DNA of 64,000 bases, taken from positions 124,001 through 188,000 of the forward strand of contig NZ_JAAVVC010000011.1 in NCBI RefSeq assembly GCF_018449725.1, in the 5' to 3' direction. The position numbers were made by a program, and so were the translations under genes. This document shows, piece after piece, positions 44,463-53,690 of this stretch. This DNA comes from Pseudomonas sp. dw_612. Lineage in GTDB: Bacteria > Pseudomonadota > Gammaproteobacteria > Pseudomonadales > Pseudomonadaceae. The notes under the pieces were generated by a model. It searched no databases and was not told the DNA's origin. It saw only the letters and a list, made by a program, of their open reading frames with translations. The number at the start of each line of letters is the position of its first letter. Within the stretch, counting starts at the first letter, position 1.

Positions 44463-44760
44463 AGCGTTAGCTCGCCTGCAGCTCTTGATCTTGCTCTACC
44501 GCCCCTTCGGGAGGCCGAGTGGAGGTTCTGCGTAGTGGGCAGCCCGGCATGGATGCCGGGCTAGCCGCCCCCGGCCATGGATGGCCGATGGCGGCGGGCC
44601 CACGGAGCAGGACCGGAGCGAGGGAACGCCGAGCCCAAGCGAGGGGCCGGACGCCGGGGCGAGACCTTTTGGTTCCTTTTGGGGCGTTTGCCAAAAGGGA
44701 CTCGCCGTAAGGGCGAAACCCTAAGCCGCCGTTACCGCAGAAACGGATATGTACTCACCC
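44463..44760. other. GC-rich structured element without a supported gene
   Basis: About 300 bases packed with short inverted repeats: GCCCGGCATGGATGCCGGGC near 44542, CGGCCATGGATGGCCG near 44571, CCTTTTGG...CCAAAAGG near 44665-44698 and CGCCGTAAGGGCG near 44703. Short ORFs in several frames look random. I have an impression, not verified, that it is a multicopy Pseudomonas repeat; a function cannot be given. Confidence 0.55.
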
Positions 44761-44802
44761 ACCAAAGAACCTGGTCGACCCAAAGGTCGCCAAGGTAAAG
44801 CG

Positions 44803-46770
44803 TCAAAGCCGAAAATGCCCAACCATCCCCTTAAGCTCAACCCCCAACTGCGCCAACTCAATACTGGAAGCCGCATTCCCCTGCATGGCAAGCGAAGACT
44901 GATCCGCACTCGCCCGAATACTCGTCACACTGCGATTAATCTCCTCAGCCACCGAACTCTGCTCCTCGGCCGCCGCCGCAATCTGCTGATTCATCTGCTG
45001 AATCAACGACACCGCCGCCGCAATACTCCCCAACGCACTCTCAGTCTGCAGCGCATCACTCACCGCCAGTTTCACCAACTCACCACTGTTCTGAATCTGC
45101 TGCACCGACGATTGCGCCGCCGAACGCAACGCACTGACCAACCGCTCAATCTCCTCGGTCGACTGCTGAGTACGCTTGGCCAACGCCCGCACCTCATCAG
45201 CCACCACCGCAAACCCCCTGCCCTGCTCACCCGCCCGCGCCGCCTCGATAGCCGCGTTAAGCGCCAACAAGTTAGTCTGCTCAGCCACGCTTTTAATCAC
45301 ACTCAGCACCGTGCCAATGTTCTGGATCTCGGCACTCAAACTCTCGATGCTGGAACTGGCCGACGTAGCCGAATCCGCCAATTGCTCGATCCGCGCCATG
45401 CTCTGGCGCACCACCTGCTGACCACTCTCAACCTTGTCATCCGCCGTCTGCGCCGCCGTAGCCGCCTCTTCCGCATTGCGCGCCACATCGTGCACGGTCG
45501 CAGTCATCTGATTCATCGCCGTAGCGACCTGCTCGGTTTCTTCCTTCTGGCTGCTGACTTCCAAATTGGTCTGCTCAGTCACCGCCGACAGCGATTGCGC
45601 GGAACTGGCCAACTGCTCGATGCCCGCCTGCAAACCACTGACGATACTGCTCAGTCCTGCACCCATCTGCTGCATCGCCAGCATCAACTGGCCGATTTCA
45701 TCACGACGGGTCACTTCAACCGTCGCACTCAAATCCCCCGCGGCAATCTGCTGGGCGACACGGATCACACTGCGCAGCGGCGCCACGATCAACCGAGTAA
45801 TCACCCACGCCGCAATCAGCCCGACCAGCAGCGCCAGCGCCGAAGAGCCGACGATCAACAACGAATTCTTTTTCAGCTCAGCCTGCATCGCCCCGTCTTC
45901 AGCCACATAAGCCTGATCCACCCGCTCCACCACTTGGGCGGCGCGCTGGTGCAACTGCTCATAAACAGTTTTTTCCTGGGCCAACAGCCCGGTGTACTCG
46001 GCGAGTTTTTCGCTGAAGCTGGCGATGTGGCCGGTCACTTCATTGAGGACCGTCTGATAGCCCTCGTCCTTGACCGTGGTTTTCAGTTGTTCAGCCTGGG
46101 TCAGCGCCTGGTCGGCCTGCTCGATCTTGCCCTTGCCGGCGCTGTCATCGTCACCCTTGCGACTCTGGTCGAGACGCACTCGGGCCTCATTCATGGCCTG
46201 CAACATCAACCGCGACACCTGGCTGACCTGGTTGGCCTGTTCGATGAATTGCGCGCCGTCCTTGCCCTCGGAATCCTTCAAGGTATAGGCGCCATCATCG
46301 GCGAGGCCGGCCTGCAACACGTCGAGGTTGTTGGCCACGCTGGACACCGACCAACTGGCCATTTCCAGCGCAAGGTCCTTGGCCTGGGTCAGCGAGACAA
46401 ACTCGTCGAAAGCCTTGCGATAAGCACCCAACGACTGCTCGACATCGTTCATCACCGGCACGTTGGCCGCCGACTGCGCCTTCAACTGGGTCGCCAATGC
46501 GACCAGCGCATCAACCCCCTGCCGCAGGGCATCGGCGGTTTTCGGGTTGCCGTGCAAGGCATAGTCCTGCTCCAGCAAGCGCACTTTGAGCAAACCGCTG
46601 TTGAGCGACGACATCTGCTTCAACCCGTCGAAGCGATGACTGATGGTTTGCAGGGACCATACGCCAATGGCTGCCACCAAGGCTGTCAACAACAGCACCA
46701 GGACAAACCCGATACCCAGTTTTTTCGCCATACCGAGGTTGGCAAAACGTCCTTGCACGGCCGAAATCAT
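44803..46770 (-). CDS. Methyl-accepting chemotaxis protein, HBM-type sensor
   Basis: 655 residues from ATG 46770, with GGGGA upstream. TM1 is at about residues 16-37, followed by a long helical periplasmic domain (about 40-300) matching the helical bimodular (HBM) type, then TM2 (NSLLIVGSSALALLVGLIAAWVI) and HAMP. The signalling tip is NLLALNAAIEAARAGEQGRGFAVVADEVRALAKR. HBM chemoreceptors in pseudomonads sense organic acids such as TCA-cycle intermediates. Ligand not known here. Confidence 0.92.
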   Translation of the reverse strand: MISAVQGRFANLGMAKKLGIGFVLVLLLTALVAAIGVWSLQTISHRFDGLKQMSSLNSGLLKVRLLEQDYALHGNPKTADALRQGVDALVALATQLKAQSAANVPVMNDVEQSLGAYRKAFDEFVSLTQAKDLALEMASWSVSSVANNLDVLQAGLADDGAYTLKDSEGKDGAQFIEQANQVSQVSRLMLQAMNEARVRLDQSRKGDDDSAGKGKIEQADQALTQAEQLKTTVKDEGYQTVLNEVTGHIASFSEKLAEYTGLLAQEKTVYEQLHQRAAQVVERVDQAYVAEDGAMQAELKKNSLLIVGSSALALLVGLIAAWVITRLIVAPLRSVIRVAQQIAAGDLSATVEVTRRDEIGQLMLAMQQMGAGLSSIVSGLQAGIEQLASSAQSLSAVTEQTNLEVSSQKEETEQVATAMNQMTATVHDVARNAEEAATAAQTADDKVESGQQVVRQSMARIEQLADSATSASSSIESLSAEIQNIGTVLSVIKSVAEQTNLLALNAAIEAARAGEQGRGFAVVADEVRALAKRTQQSTEEIERLVSALRSAAQSSVQQIQNSGELVKLAVSDALQTESALGSIAAAVSLIQQMNQQIAAAAEEQSSVAEEINRSVTSIRASADQSSLAMQGNAASSIELAQLGVELKGMVGHFRL

Positions 46771-46878
46771 TGCTCGTAGTCCCCTGCCATAGTCTGTAGA
46801 TGGAGATTCGCAACGGGCCTGTGTCAACACAAGTCTCTGGCATCGGAATAATGGCAAAAAGCTACGCCCACGTCGTTT

Positions 46879-48288
46879 TCAGAATGTTTTAGGTCGATTC
46901 GAAGCAGTGGCCTGGAAAAACCTGCGCGCGCGCGGATCGCAAGCGTAGGCCACATTGATACGCTGCCAGTCATTGGCCTCACCGGTCGGACTGAATGCCG
47001 TCGGGGAAGACAGCAGGACACCGAAACGTCGCGCCTGCGTGCGCAACTGAGCGTAGTCGGACATGGGCGATCGTGCCCAGATGAACAAGCCGCCGGCCGG
47101 CTTGCCGAACACCTCCCATTCGGCATCTTCAAGCAACTGCAGCGCCGCGGCCCGATCCACGTTCAACCGCTGACGCTGACGCTGTACCAACTTGCGATAG
47201 GCACCGGAGGCCAACAGGCTGGCCAGCACTGACTCGCAAAACCGTGAGCCACCCATGCTGCTGATCATCTTGACCTCGGCCAGCCGCTCAATGAGTCCGG
47301 CGCCAGCCACCACAAAGCCGACGCGTAATGAGCTGCTGAGGGTTTTCGAGAAGCTGCCGACGTAGATCACCCGGGCGTCGTCATCCAGCGCCGCGAGGCG
47401 TGTGCCGGGCCCGTTGTGCATATCCGCATAAACATCGTCTTCGATCACCAGCACACCATGGACCTTGCTCAGCTCCAGAACCCGCTGCGCCACCACGGGC
47501 GTCACGCAACTGCCCGTCGGGTTGTGGTGGAAGCTATTGATGAACAGCGCACGAGGATTGTGCTCGTTCAACAAACCCTCAAGCACTTCCGTGTCGGGCC
47601 CGCGCGGGGTTCGTGGCACCTCAAGCATGCGGACACCGTGCAGCCTGAGCAGATCGAACAGATGCGAAAAACCGGGGCTTTCCACCACCACACAATCCCC
47701 CGGCCTGAGCAAGGCACGCACAATCAGGTCGAGCCCCTGGCTCGCGCCCGCCGTGGTCAGGACCTGGCTTTCGTCCGCTTCGATATTGAGCTGTTTCAAG
47801 CGTTTGAGGATTTGCTCGCGCAACGGGAGCAAGCCCAGCGGCGTGCTGTAGTTGAACAGACCGGCCATGTCGGCGCGGGCCACCTCGCGGATGGCGTAGC
47901 TGAGGTCATCCGTCTCGCGCCAGTTTTCGGGCAGCCCGCCACACCCCAGCATCAGTCCACCCGACAGACTGTCGGTGAAACCCGCCTGCATCGCCTCCAC
48001 ACCTTCGAACCTGGGCAGGTCCCCTGCGGGCGGCGCAACCGACGCCGACGCGGCGACAAAAAAACCCGAACCGGGACGCGACGCCAGAATCCCTTGAGCG
48101 ACGAGGCGCTCGCAGGCTTCGACGACACTGGATTGACTGAGCAAATTGAGCCGCGCGATGTGTCGCACGGAAGGCAAACGCGTCGCGGGCGGTACTTCAC
48201 TTTGACGGATCCAGCTCGCCAGTCCGTCGACAATTTGCTGTACGACGGGCACCATTGCCTGTCGATCAATTCTCAATTCCATGAGCAC
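46879..48288 (-). CDS. MocR/PdxR-like GntR-aminotransferase regulator
   Basis: 469 residues. An N-terminal GntR winged helix (about 10-75: VVQQIVDGLASWIRQSEVPPATRLPSVRHIARL, VVEACERLVAQGILASRPGSGFFV) is joined to a fold-type I aminotransferase domain (about 110-465). The PLP Lys lies in YVGSFSKTLSSSLRVGF and the Asp in LVIEDDVYADM. Members sense PLP-amino acid adducts and control a neighbouring gene. The target here is not evident. Start may be GTG 48288 or ATG 48282. Confidence 0.92.
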   Translation of the reverse strand: MLMELRIDRQAMVPVVQQIVDGLASWIRQSEVPPATRLPSVRHIARLNLLSQSSVVEACERLVAQGILASRPGSGFFVAASASVAPPAGDLPRFEGVEAMQAGFTDSLSGGLMLGCGGLPENWRETDDLSYAIREVARADMAGLFNYSTPLGLLPLREQILKRLKQLNIEADESQVLTTAGASQGLDLIVRALLRPGDCVVVESPGFSHLFDLLRLHGVRMLEVPRTPRGPDTEVLEGLLNEHNPRALFINSFHHNPTGSCVTPVVAQRVLELSKVHGVLVIEDDVYADMHNGPGTRLAALDDDARVIYVGSFSKTLSSSLRVGFVVAGAGLIERLAEVKMISSMGGSRFCESVLASLLASGAYRKLVQRQRQRLNVDRAAALQLLEDAEWEVFGKPAGGLFIWARSPMSDYAQLRTQARRFGVLLSSPTAFSPTGEANDWQRINVAYACDPRARRFFQATASNRPKTF

Positions 48289-48413
48289 GCAAACTCCTGT
48301 CCATTTTGCTGGCAGCAGTTAATCACAGGAGCGCGCGTCAGGCTGTGCGACAACGCCGTCAAAAGCGGCGGTTCTAACCATTTGAAACACATTCCCCACG
48401 CAATCGAGAAACC

Positions 48414-48503
48414 TGTGGGAGCGAGCTTGCTCGCGATGAGGGAGTGTCAGTCACCATCCATGTTGTCTGATACACCGCTATCGCGAGCAAGCTCGCTCCC
48501 ACA
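48414..48503. repeat. REP-type inverted repeat, family B
   Basis: TGTGGGAGCGAGCTTGCTCGCGAT and inverse ATCGCGAGCAAGCTCGCTCCCACA, about 42 bases apart. In the intergenic space before the SDR gene. Confidence 0.9.
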
Positions 48504-48522
48504 TGGATAGGGTTGTCAGATC

Positions 48523-49284
48523 TCAGAAGGCGGTAACGCCGCCATCGACAGCCAGCGAATGCCCGGTGGTGAACGCCGCACCGTCGCTGCACAGGTACAA
48601 CACGGCGCTGGCGATTTCCTCGACCTTGCCGATGCGGCCGACCGGGTGCATGGCGTTGGCGAATTCAGCCTTCTTCGGGTCGGCTTCATAGGCACGGCGG
48701 AACATGTCGGTATCGATCACTGCCGGGCACACCGCGTTGACGCGGATCTTCTTCTTGGCGTATTCGATGGCTGCCGACTTGGTCAGGCCGATCACCGCGT
48801 GCTTGGAGGCGGCGTAGATGCTCATCTTCGGCGCCGCACCGAGGCCAGCCACCGACGCGGTGTTGACGATCGCACCGCCGCCCTGAGCCAGCAGCAATGG
48901 CAACTGATACTTCATGCACAGCCAGACGCCTTTGACGTTGACGCCCATGATTGCGTCGAACTCATCCATCGTGCCGTCGGGCAGTTTGCCTTTTTCGATT
49001 TCGATGCCGGCGTTGTTGAAGGCATAGTCGAGACGACCGTAGGTATTGATCACCTCGTCCATCAGATGTTTTACCTCGCTCTCCACGGTGACGTTGCAAC
49101 GCACGAAGGTCGCTTCGCCGCCTGCCGTACGAATCAGCGCCACCGTGCCTTCGCCCCCCGCCGTGTCCAGATCGGCGACCACGACCTTCAACCCTTCGGC
49201 CGCAAAGGCCTGGGCGGTGGCGCGGCCAATACCATTGGCGGCGCCGGTCACAACGGCTACCTGGCCGGAAAACGTCATGCTCAT
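48523..49284 (-). CDS. Short-chain dehydrogenase/reductase
   Basis: 253 residues from ATG 49284, with GAGG eight bases upstream. NAD(P) loop GAANGIGR, NNAG in FNNAGIEIEKG, Ser in VNTASVAGLG and YAASKHAVIG for the Tyr/Lys pair. The DTDMFRRA stretch and GRIGKVEEIASAVLYLCSDGAAFTTGHSLAVDGG are typical. The substrate is not predictable. Confidence 0.92.
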   Translation of the reverse strand: MSMTFSGQVAVVTGAANGIGRATAQAFAAEGLKVVVADLDTAGGEGTVALIRTAGGEATFVRCNVTVESEVKHLMDEVINTYGRLDYAFNNAGIEIEKGKLPDGTMDEFDAIMGVNVKGVWLCMKYQLPLLLAQGGGAIVNTASVAGLGAAPKMSIYAASKHAVIGLTKSAAIEYAKKKIRVNAVCPAVIDTDMFRRAYEADPKKAEFANAMHPVGRIGKVEEIASAVLYLCSDGAAFTTGHSLAVDGGVTAF

Positions 49285-49520
49285 TGTTCTGTCCTCGAAG
49301 AGAAGGTTGCGGGGGATCGCGTGCTTGCAGTCTAGCCACAGGGACCTGTCCCACGGCAGCACTATCAGAAGGCCGGTTGAGGGCCCATGACTCACAGTGA
49401 TAGAACCGCCCGAGTCACTATCACTGCACTGGATCGGCCTGCATTCGCCGCATCAGCCAACCTTGCGGCATCTGCCTTGAAGGGCTATCAACAAGGCTTC
49501 ATTCATCTTGAGTGCCTGCC

Positions 49521-50525
49521 ATGACAACCCAGACCAATCGCCAGTTCCTGCTCGCCAAACGCCCGGTCGGCGCGGCGACCCGTGAAACGTTCACCTATCA
49601 AGAAGTACCGGTCGGCGAGCCGGCGGCAGGTCAGATCCTGGTCAAGAACGAATACCTGTCGCTGGACCCGGCCATGCGTGGCTGGATGAACGAAGGCAAG
49701 TCCTACATCCCGCCGGTCGGTATCGGTGAAGTAATGCGCGCATTAGGCGTAGGCAAAGTCGTGGCATCGAACAATCCGGGGTTTGCGGTCGGCGACTACG
49801 TCAACGGCGCCCTGGGCGTGCAGGATTATTTCCTTGGCGAGCCACGGGGTTTCTACAAAGTCGATCCGAAACTGGCGCCACTGCCGCGCTACTTGTCCGC
49901 GCTGGGCATGACCGGGATGACCGCTTACTTCGCCTTGCTCGACGTCGGCGCACCGAAGGCCGGCGACACCGTGGTGCTGTCGGGCGCGGCAGGTGCGGTG
50001 GGCAGCATTGCCGGGCAGATCGCCAAGATCAAAGGCTGCCGTGTGATCGGCATCGCCGGCGGCGCGGACAAGTGCAAGTTCCTGATCGATGAACTGGGTT
50101 TTGACGGGGTCATCGACTACAAAAACGAAGACGTCGTCGCCGGGCTCAAGCGCGAATGCCCGAAAGGCGTGGACGTGTATTTCGATAACGTCGGCGGCGA
50201 TATCCTCGACGCGGTGCTGAGTCGTCTGGCCCTGAAAGCGCGGGTGGTGATTTGCGGCGCCATCAGCCAATACAACAACAAAGAAGCGGTCAAAGGCCCG
50301 GCCAACTACCTGTCGCTGCTGGTCAACCGCGCGCGGATGGAAGGCTTTGTGGTGATGGACTACGCCGCGCAATTCGCCGCCGCCGGGCAGGAAATGGCCG
50401 GCTGGATGGCCAAGGGGCAGTTACAGAGCCGCGAAGATATTGTCGAAGGACTGGAAACGTTCCCGGAGACGCTGATGAAATTGTTCAGCGGGGAGAATTT
50501 CGGGAAGTTGGTGTTGAAGGTTTAA
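49521..50525 (+). CDS. NADP-dependent oxidoreductase, zinc-independent MDR (CurA-like)
   Basis: 334 residues from ATG 49521. Medium-chain dehydrogenase/reductase of the leukotriene B4 12-hydroxydehydrogenase / CurA type: GMTGMTAYFALLDVGAPKAGDTVVLSGAAGAVGSIAGQIAKIKGCRVIGIAGG and DVYFDNVGGDILDAVL, without the Cys/His zinc ligands. Acts on enones or related alpha,beta-unsaturated carbonyls. Divergent from the SDR gene. Confidence 0.93.
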   Translation: MTTQTNRQFLLAKRPVGAATRETFTYQEVPVGEPAAGQILVKNEYLSLDPAMRGWMNEGKSYIPPVGIGEVMRALGVGKVVASNNPGFAVGDYVNGALGVQDYFLGEPRGFYKVDPKLAPLPRYLSALGMTGMTAYFALLDVGAPKAGDTVVLSGAAGAVGSIAGQIAKIKGCRVIGIAGGADKCKFLIDELGFDGVIDYKNEDVVAGLKRECPKGVDVYFDNVGGDILDAVLSRLALKARVVICGAISQYNNKEAVKGPANYLSLLVNRARMEGFVVMDYAAQFAAAGQEMAGWMAKGQLQSREDIVEGLETFPETLMKLFSGENFGKLVLKV

Positions 50526-50554
50526 CCCGGTTTTTGCAGGCAACACATAACCAA

Positions 50555-50644
50555 TGTGGGAGCGAGCTTGCTCGCGATTGCGGTGTGTCAGACAACATTG
50601 ATGTCGACTGATACACCCTCATCGCGAGCAAGCTCGCTCCCACA
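50555..50644. repeat. REP-type inverted repeat, family B
   Basis: TGTGGGAGCGAGCTTGCTCGCGAT and its inverse, between the MDR gene and pyrF (convergent ends). Confidence 0.9.
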
Positions 50645-50661
50645 GGTTTAGCGGTGTCTGT

Positions 50662-51360
50662 TTAGGCGATTTCGGCGACGACATCGGCCAACGCCTTGGC
50701 CGGATCCGCCGCCTGGCTGATCGGACGGCCGATCACCAGATAGTCGGAACCTGCATCCAACGCCTGGCGCGGGGTCAGGATGCGGCGTTGATCGTCCTGG
50801 GCGCTGCCCGCCGGGCGAATCCCCGGGGTCACCAGTTGCAGCGACGGATGGGCCGTTTTCAGGGCCTGGGCTTCCAGGGCCGAGCACACCAGACCGTCCA
50901 TCCCGGCTTTTTCCGCCAGCGCGGCCAGGCGCAGCACTTGCTCCTGCGGCTCGATGTCCAGGCCGATGCCCGCCAGATCCTCACGCTCCATGCTGGTCAG
51001 CACGGTCACGCCGATCAGCAGCGGCTTGGGACCGGTGCGCTGGTCGAGCACTTCACGGCACGCCGCCATCATGCGCAGACCGCCGGAGCAGTGCACGTTG
51101 ACCATCCACACGCCCATTTCCGCCGCAGCCTTGACGGCCATCGCGGTGGTGTTCGGGATGTCGTGGAACTTGAGGTCCAGGAACACTTCGAAACCCTTGT
51201 CACGCAGGGTGCCGACGATTTCCGCGGCGCAACTGGTGAACAGTTCCTTGCCGACTTTGACCCGGCACAGTTTCGGGTCCAACTGGTCGGCCAGCTTCAG
51301 TGCGGCGTCACGGGTGGGGAAATCCAGGGCGACGATGATAGGAGTCTGGCAGACGGACAT
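50662..51360 (-). CDS. pyrF: Orotidine 5'-phosphate decarboxylase
   Basis: Last step of UMP synthesis. 232 residues from ATG 51360. IIVALDFPTRD at the start, the catalytic segment DLKFHDIPNTTAMAVKAA (Asp/Lys/Asp) and LVTPGIRP near the end are classical. The longer start at 51396 adds unconserved residues. Confidence 0.96.
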   Translation of the reverse strand: MSVCQTPIIVALDFPTRDAALKLADQLDPKLCRVKVGKELFTSCAAEIVGTLRDKGFEVFLDLKFHDIPNTTAMAVKAAAEMGVWMVNVHCSGGLRMMAACREVLDQRTGPKPLLIGVTVLTSMEREDLAGIGLDIEPQEQVLRLAALAEKAGMDGLVCSALEAQALKTAHPSLQLVTPGIRPAGSAQDDQRRILTPRQALDAGSDYLVIGRPISQAADPAKALADVVAEIA

Positions 51361-51641
51361 GTGCGGGCTCTCAGGCAGGACGAAATCGGCGCGCATTGTA
51401 GCGGAAGCAGCGCCGCTGCGGGACCCGATGATCGGTAAATCGTCCCGAAGACTCTGGCAAGCCTAGCTTGTGCGCCAATTGTGTCGAGCCCGATACACAC
51501 AGGACACGCCCACAACAAAGGGCGTCGCTACCCTCGGCAGCCGCAACACGTCCTTACAGCACTTCCCGCCTTCGGGCTGGACGCCTATGCTGAAGCCACA
51601 ACCTCGCAGCCCATCTTTGTGGTTGGCAGCCTATCCGGCAG

Positions 51642-52412
51642 ATGAACGCACGCATGCACAACACCTCAGCACCTGTGAACGACGATCAAAAAGCGCCCGG
51701 CGACGACAAACGCTGGAGCATTCGCGCCCTGATCGTCGACGATGACGTCCCGATCCGCGAATTGATGATCGACTACCTGGCCCGGTTCAACATCCACGCC
51801 AGCGGCGTCACCGATGGCGCGGCCATGCGCCAGGCACTGCAAGCGGAACATTTCGACGTGGTGGTGCTCGACCTGATGCTGCCCGGCGAAGACGGTTTGT
51901 CCCTGTGCCGCTGGCTGCGCGCCGAATCGGACATCCCGATCCTGATGCTCACCGCGCGTTGCGAACCCACCGACCGCATCATCGGCCTGGAACTGGGCGC
52001 CGACGACTACATGGCCAAGCCGTTCGAGCCACGGGAACTGGTGGCGCGGATTCAGACCATTCTGCGGCGGGTGCGCGACGATCGCACCGAACAGCGTGCG
52101 AATATTCGCTTCGACAACTGGCGCCTGAACAGCGTGCTGCGCCAGTTGATCGCGGCTGATGGCCTGGTGGTGCCGCTGTCCAACGCCGAGTTCCGGCTGC
52201 TGTGGGTGTTTATCGAGCGTCCGCGCCGGGTACTGAGCCGCGAACAATTGCTCGATGCCGCCCGGGGTCGCTCAATCGAAGCCTTTGATCGCAGCATCGA
52301 CCTGCTGGTGTCGCGCCTGCGCCAGAAACTCGGGGATGACCCGAAAAACCCACAGTTGATCAAGACCGTTCGCGGCGAGGGTTATCTGTTCGACGCGAGA
52401 GACATCGGCTGA
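51642..52412 (+). CDS. OmpR-family response regulator
   Basis: 256 residues. A receiver domain (about 27-142) with Asp pair ALIVDDDV, phosphorylation Asp in VVVLDLMLPGEDG, Thr in LMLTARCE and Lys in YMAKPFEP, then an OmpR winged helix (about 155-252: LSNAEFRLLWVFIERPRRVLSREQLLDAARG, RSIDLLVSRLRQKL). Its partner kinase gene overlaps by one base. Start may be either ATG 51642 or 51654. Confidence 0.93.
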   Translation: MNARMHNTSAPVNDDQKAPGDDKRWSIRALIVDDDVPIRELMIDYLARFNIHASGVTDGAAMRQALQAEHFDVVVLDLMLPGEDGLSLCRWLRAESDIPILMLTARCEPTDRIIGLELGADDYMAKPFEPRELVARIQTILRRVRDDRTEQRANIRFDNWRLNSVLRQLIAADGLVVPLSNAEFRLLWVFIERPRRVLSREQLLDAARGRSIEAFDRSIDLLVSRLRQKLGDDPKNPQLIKTVRGEGYLFDARDIG

Positions 52413-53461
52413 TGCGTGGGCGCTTCGATACGCTGTTCGGCCGCCTGTTTGGTGTGTTGCTGATCGCGATCATCCTGGCGCACCTGCTGGCGTTTTTCTG
52501 GTTCCGCCACTACGGCCCGCCTCCCCCGCCACCGCCGCCCGGGTTTTCCGAGGACTTCGGCGGGCAGCGTCCACCGATGGACCCGCGCTTCGAAAAACGC
52601 CCGCCACGGCCGTGGTTCGGCGGGCCGTTGGTGCCGCTGACCTTTCAGTTTGTCTCGCTGATCATTGCGGCCTGGTACGGCGCCAAACTGTTGAGCCGAC
52701 CGATCCAGCGCCTGAGCGATGCCGCCGAGCGTTTGAGCGAAAACCTCGACAGCCCGCCGCTGGACGAGTCCGGCCCCCGGGAAGCGCGGCAAGCCGCCCA
52801 CACGTTCAACAAGATGCAGCGCCGGATTATCGAGCAAGTGCAGCAGCGCTCGCGGATGCTCGGCGCAGTGTCCCACGACCTGCGCACGCCGCTGTCGCGC
52901 CTCAAGCTGCGCCTGGAACAGATCGACGACAACAAGCTGCAAGGCCAGATGCGCCAGGATCTGGACGACATGATCGGCATGCTCGACGCCACCCTCACTT
53001 ACCTGCACGAACAACGCACCAGCGAGGCCCGGCAGTGGATGGACGTGCAGGCGCTGGTGGAATCCCTGAGCGAAAACGCCCAGGACCAGGGGGCCGACGT
53101 TCAGGCCAGTGGTCACTGTGCACCGTTGCAAGTGCAACCGATGGCGTTGCGCTCATGCATCAATAATCTGATGGACAATGCCCTGCGTTATGCCGGGGAC
53201 GCGCTGATTACCCTGGAAGACAGCCGTGAGCATCTGGTGATCCGGGTGATCGATCATGGGCCGGGGATCGCGGCGGACAAACGGGAAGCGGTGTTCGAAC
53301 CGTTCTTTCGGCTGGAGGGTTCACGCAATCGCAACTCCGGTGGCGTCGGTCTCGGCATGACCATTGCGCGGGAAGCGGCGGAGCGGCTGGGTGGGCAGTT
53401 GAGCCTGGAAGAGACGCCCGGTGGTGGTCTCACCGCTGTCATTAACCTGCCTCGAACCTGA
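52412..53461 (+). CDS. Sensor histidine kinase
   Basis: 349 residues. A first membrane helix (about 10-29), a short periplasmic loop with an eight-Pro run and a PPMDPRFEKRPPRPW stretch (about 34-68), a second helix (about 70-88), then a HAMP-like linker. The His-box is GAVSHDLRTPLSRLKLRLE, the N-box CINNLMDNALRYAG, and G-boxes VIDHGPGIAADK and GGVGLGMTIAREAAERLGG. Loop too small for a large ligand domain. Overlaps the response-regulator stop. Confidence 0.93.
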   Translation: MRGRFDTLFGRLFGVLLIAIILAHLLAFFWFRHYGPPPPPPPPGFSEDFGGQRPPMDPRFEKRPPRPWFGGPLVPLTFQFVSLIIAAWYGAKLLSRPIQRLSDAAERLSENLDSPPLDESGPREARQAAHTFNKMQRRIIEQVQQRSRMLGAVSHDLRTPLSRLKLRLEQIDDNKLQGQMRQDLDDMIGMLDATLTYLHEQRTSEARQWMDVQALVESLSENAQDQGADVQASGHCAPLQVQPMALRSCINNLMDNALRYAGDALITLEDSREHLVIRVIDHGPGIAADKREAVFEPFFRLEGSRNRNSGGVGLGMTIAREAAERLGGQLSLEETPGGGLTAVINLPRT

Positions 53462-53476
53462 ACCATACCGAGATCC

Positions 53477-53560
53477 AGCGGGCTTGCTCGCGAATACGGT
53501 GTATCAGTCAACAATGATGTCGTCTGACACTCCCTCTTCGCGAGCAAGCCCGCTCCCACA
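53477..53560. repeat. REP-type inverted repeat, family B
   Basis: AGCGGGCTTGCTCGCGAA and TTCGCGAGCAAGCCCGCT arms after the sensor kinase gene. Confidence 0.88.
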
Positions 53561-53690
53561 AGGGATCTTGGTGGAGCCCACCGACTCTGTGTACCAACCG
53601 GTACAAACGCCACATACCCACGACAACTTGCCCCTTGAGGCTGCATAAGCCGGTGCACTCACCGGTTTTCCGTCCAAAGGAGTGAGCCTT

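Noticed and set aside
44467..44798. Several small frames in the GC-rich element
   Set aside because: Frames overlap in both strands, are Arg/Pro/Gly-rich and show no ribosome site with a credible protein; structure explains the sequence better.
44749..46779. A 676-codon plus-strand frame opposite the chemoreceptor gene
   Set aside because: The minus-strand frame is a full chemoreceptor with TM, HAMP and signalling motifs. The plus-strand reading is a Leu/Arg/His-rich shadow.
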